DNA from: an uncultured Sphingomonadales bacterium
GTDB lineage: Bacteria; Pseudomonadota; Alphaproteobacteria; Sphingomonadales; Sphingomonadaceae
Direction: 5' to 3'
Length of the DNA: 7,147 nucleotides
Assembly: GCA_937898535.1 (NCBI GenBank)
Contig: CALDKP010000393.1
Span: 1-7,147 of the forward strand
Both the position numbers and the translations under genes were made by a program. Of this stretch, positions 5,985 through 7,147 are shown one piece after another (the stretch's first letter is position 1; each line of letters starts with the position of its first letter). The notes under the pieces were generated by a model. The model had not been told where the DNA came from. It saw only the letters and a list, made by a program, of their open reading frames with translations, and searched no databases.

Positions 5985-6404
5985 ATGCTCTTGAAATATG
6001 TAGTAGGTTACATCGCCACCGGCCTTGCGTTCGCGATGATCGACAGCATTTGGTTGCGCAATATGTACACGCGTCTTTACCAGCCAGAAATCGGTGAGCT
6101 GTTGATGAAGGGCGGGTTCCGCATGGGGCCAGCCATCATATTCTATATAATATATATATTGGGCATGATGATTTTTGCCGTGGGGCCCGCGCTGCATTCG
6201 GGCAAATGGCAGACCGCTCTGCTGTGGGGCGCGATGCTCGGCTTCTTTTGCTATATGACCTATGATTTGACGAACTTTGCCACGTTGAAAGTGTGGAGCA
6301 CCAAAGTCACCATACTCGATATCATCTGGGGCACCTTTTTGACGGGTTCCGCGTCGCTTGCTGGATTCTGGATTACGCAGGCGTTGCTCGGCAAAAACAC
6401 CTAA
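5985..6404 (+). CDS. DUF2177 family four-helix inner-membrane protein
   Basis: The 139-residue product is almost entirely hydrophobic, with predicted membrane segments at about 3-24, 47-68, 76-94 and 108-133. It carries the pattern I associate with DUF2177: an early D-S-I-W-L (20-24) after the first helix, FAVGPAL (64-70), the Y-D-L-T-N-F-A-T-L-K motif (93-102), and D-I-I-W-G-T-F (112-118) in the last helix. The conserved acidic and aromatic residues inside the membrane suggest binding or transport of something small, but no function is established and none is claimed. There is no cleavable signal peptide; the first helix is probably an anchor. It follows folP in the same direction but is spaced away. 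Its TAA overlaps the opposite-strand stop of the regulator. Confidence 0.85.
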   Translation: MLLKYVVGYIATGLAFAMIDSIWLRNMYTRLYQPEIGELLMKGGFRMGPAIIFYIIYILGMMIFAVGPALHSGKWQTALLWGAMLGFFCYMTYDLTNFATLKVWSTKVTILDIIWGTFLTGSASLAGFWITQALLGKNT

Positions 6405-7147
6405 GCAGCGTCGCTGATCCCAAGGTCGGCAAGCTTGCGGTACAGGGTCGAGCGTCCAATGCCGAGGCGGCGGGCGACTTCTGTCATTCGGCCACGATAA
6501 TGCCCGATGGCCAACCGGATGACGTCCGCTTCGATTTCTTCGAGCGGACGCATATTGCCGTCGCTTTCATAAAGCGTCACGCCGATACCGTCATTGGTCC
6601 CAGCACCGCCCGATCCGCCATTACCCGGCACGCCAACAGCCGCTGATATTTGGGGAAATTCTTCGGGGGTAAGCGCATCGCGTTCGCATAGGACCGCGGC
6701 GCGGAACAGCGCGCTCTGCAGCTGTCGGACATTGCCCGGCCAGTCATATCCGCGCAGCATGGTCAATGCCTCATCGGTGATGCCAAGGCTGCGAAGCCCG
6801 GGCTGGCTGGCCATTCGGCCGAGAAAATGGCGGGCAAGCGCGGGTATATCCGATGTCCGTTCGCGCAGCGGCGGAATGGTCAGCTGCACCACATTTAATC
6901 GATAATAAAGGTCTTCGCGAAATTGGCCGTTGGCCAATTTGTTTGCCAATGACGCGTTGCTGGCCGACAAAATGCGGACATCAATGCGATAGCTATGCGC
7001 AGCACCCAGAGGGGAAATTTCTCCTTGGGTGAGGAGACGAACCATCCTAATTTGCGTTTCCGGGGGCAGCAAATCCACCTCATCCAGAAACACTGTTCCG
7101 CCTTCAGCCTGCTGAAATATGCCAATGCGGCGGTCAAAGGCGCCCGC
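6401..7147 (-). CDS. NtrC-family AAA+/Fis transcriptional regulator, C-terminal part
   Basis: The minus-strand frame is open from the window edge to a TAG at 6403-6401, giving 248 C-terminal residues. Walker B reads GGTVFLDEVD (16-25). A sensor I-like DVRILSASNASL (56-67) follows, then FREDLYYRLNVVQLTIPPLRER (76-97) bearing the arginine finger region, and sensor II in the DWPGNVRQLQSALFRA segment (135-150). A Gly-rich linker (about 171-190) leads to a Fis-type helix-turn-helix ending RRLGIGRSTLYRKLADLG. These features define bacterial enhancer-binding proteins that remodel sigma-54 RNA polymerase. The visible start, AGAFDRRIGIFQQAEGG, lacks the normal GAFTGA loop: GAF is followed by D-R-R where TGA and about three more residues are expected. 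The N-terminal sensory domain (receiver or other) is outside the window. Class is secure, sigma-54 dependence doubtful. Confidence 0.9.
   Translation of the reverse strand, partial: AGAFDRRIGIFQQAEGGTVFLDEVDLLPPETQIRMVRLLTQGEISPLGAAHSYRIDVRILSASNASLANKLANGQFREDLYYRLNVVQLTIPPLRERTSDIPALARHFLGRMASQPGLRSLGITDEALTMLRGYDWPGNVRQLQSALFRAAVLCERDALTPEEFPQISAAVGVPGNGGSGGAGTNDGIGVTLYESDGNMRPLEEIEADVIRLAIGHYRGRMTEVARRLGIGRSTLYRKLADLGISDAA

Noticed and set aside
6140..6160. AT-rich alternating TA tract that resembles a promoter or melting region
   Set aside because: It encodes the Ile/Tyr-rich second membrane helix (IIFYIIYILG) of the DUF2177 protein, and codon use for those residues explains the composition.

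Overview
This window looks like a chromosomal core region of an alphaproteobacterium, most likely Sphingomonadales. The evidence is a CcrM-type GANTC methyltransferase, a dihydropteroate synthase with a long N-terminal extension, the ordered block glmM-thiD-rnhB-ccrM-folP, and moderate rather than very high GC. The family placement is inference from protein style; no rRNA or other marker is present.

Layout, left to right. (1) Positions 1-322, minus strand: the N-terminal 107 residues of a dicarboxylate/amino acid:cation symporter, cut by the window edge. (2) Positions 323-418: a short divergent intergenic region with a perfect 6-bp inverted repeat. (3) Positions 419-3479, plus strand: a tightly overlapping operon of glmM (phosphoglucosamine mutase), a thiD reading frame that continues without a stop into a VOC/glyoxalase-like domain, and rnhB (ribonuclease HII). 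(4) Positions 3480-3690: an intergenic region holding eight GANTC sites within 163 bp, directly upstream of the gene whose product should methylate GANTC. (5) Positions 3691-5909: ccrM overlapping folP by 4 nt. (6) Positions 5985-6404: a DUF2177 four-helix membrane protein with its own strong ribosome binding site. (7) Positions 6401-7147, minus strand: the C-terminal 248 residues of an NtrC-family AAA+/Fis regulator, overlapping the previous gene tail-to-tail by 4 nt. Its sigma-54 contact loop (GAFTGA) appears shortened.

Functionally, the left operon joins cell-wall precursor synthesis (GlmM), thiamin pyrimidine phosphorylation (ThiD) and RNA/DNA hybrid repair (RnhB). The right operon joins cell-cycle DNA adenine methylation (CcrM) to folate synthesis (FolP).

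No entirely new system is evident. The observations most worth following are the GANTC cluster before ccrM (probable methylation-sensitive autoregulation), the ThiD-VOC fusion that keeps an internal Shine-Dalgarno and start, and the AAA+ activator lacking a normal GAFTGA loop. No tRNA, rRNA, CRISPR, insertion sequence or phage gene was seen.
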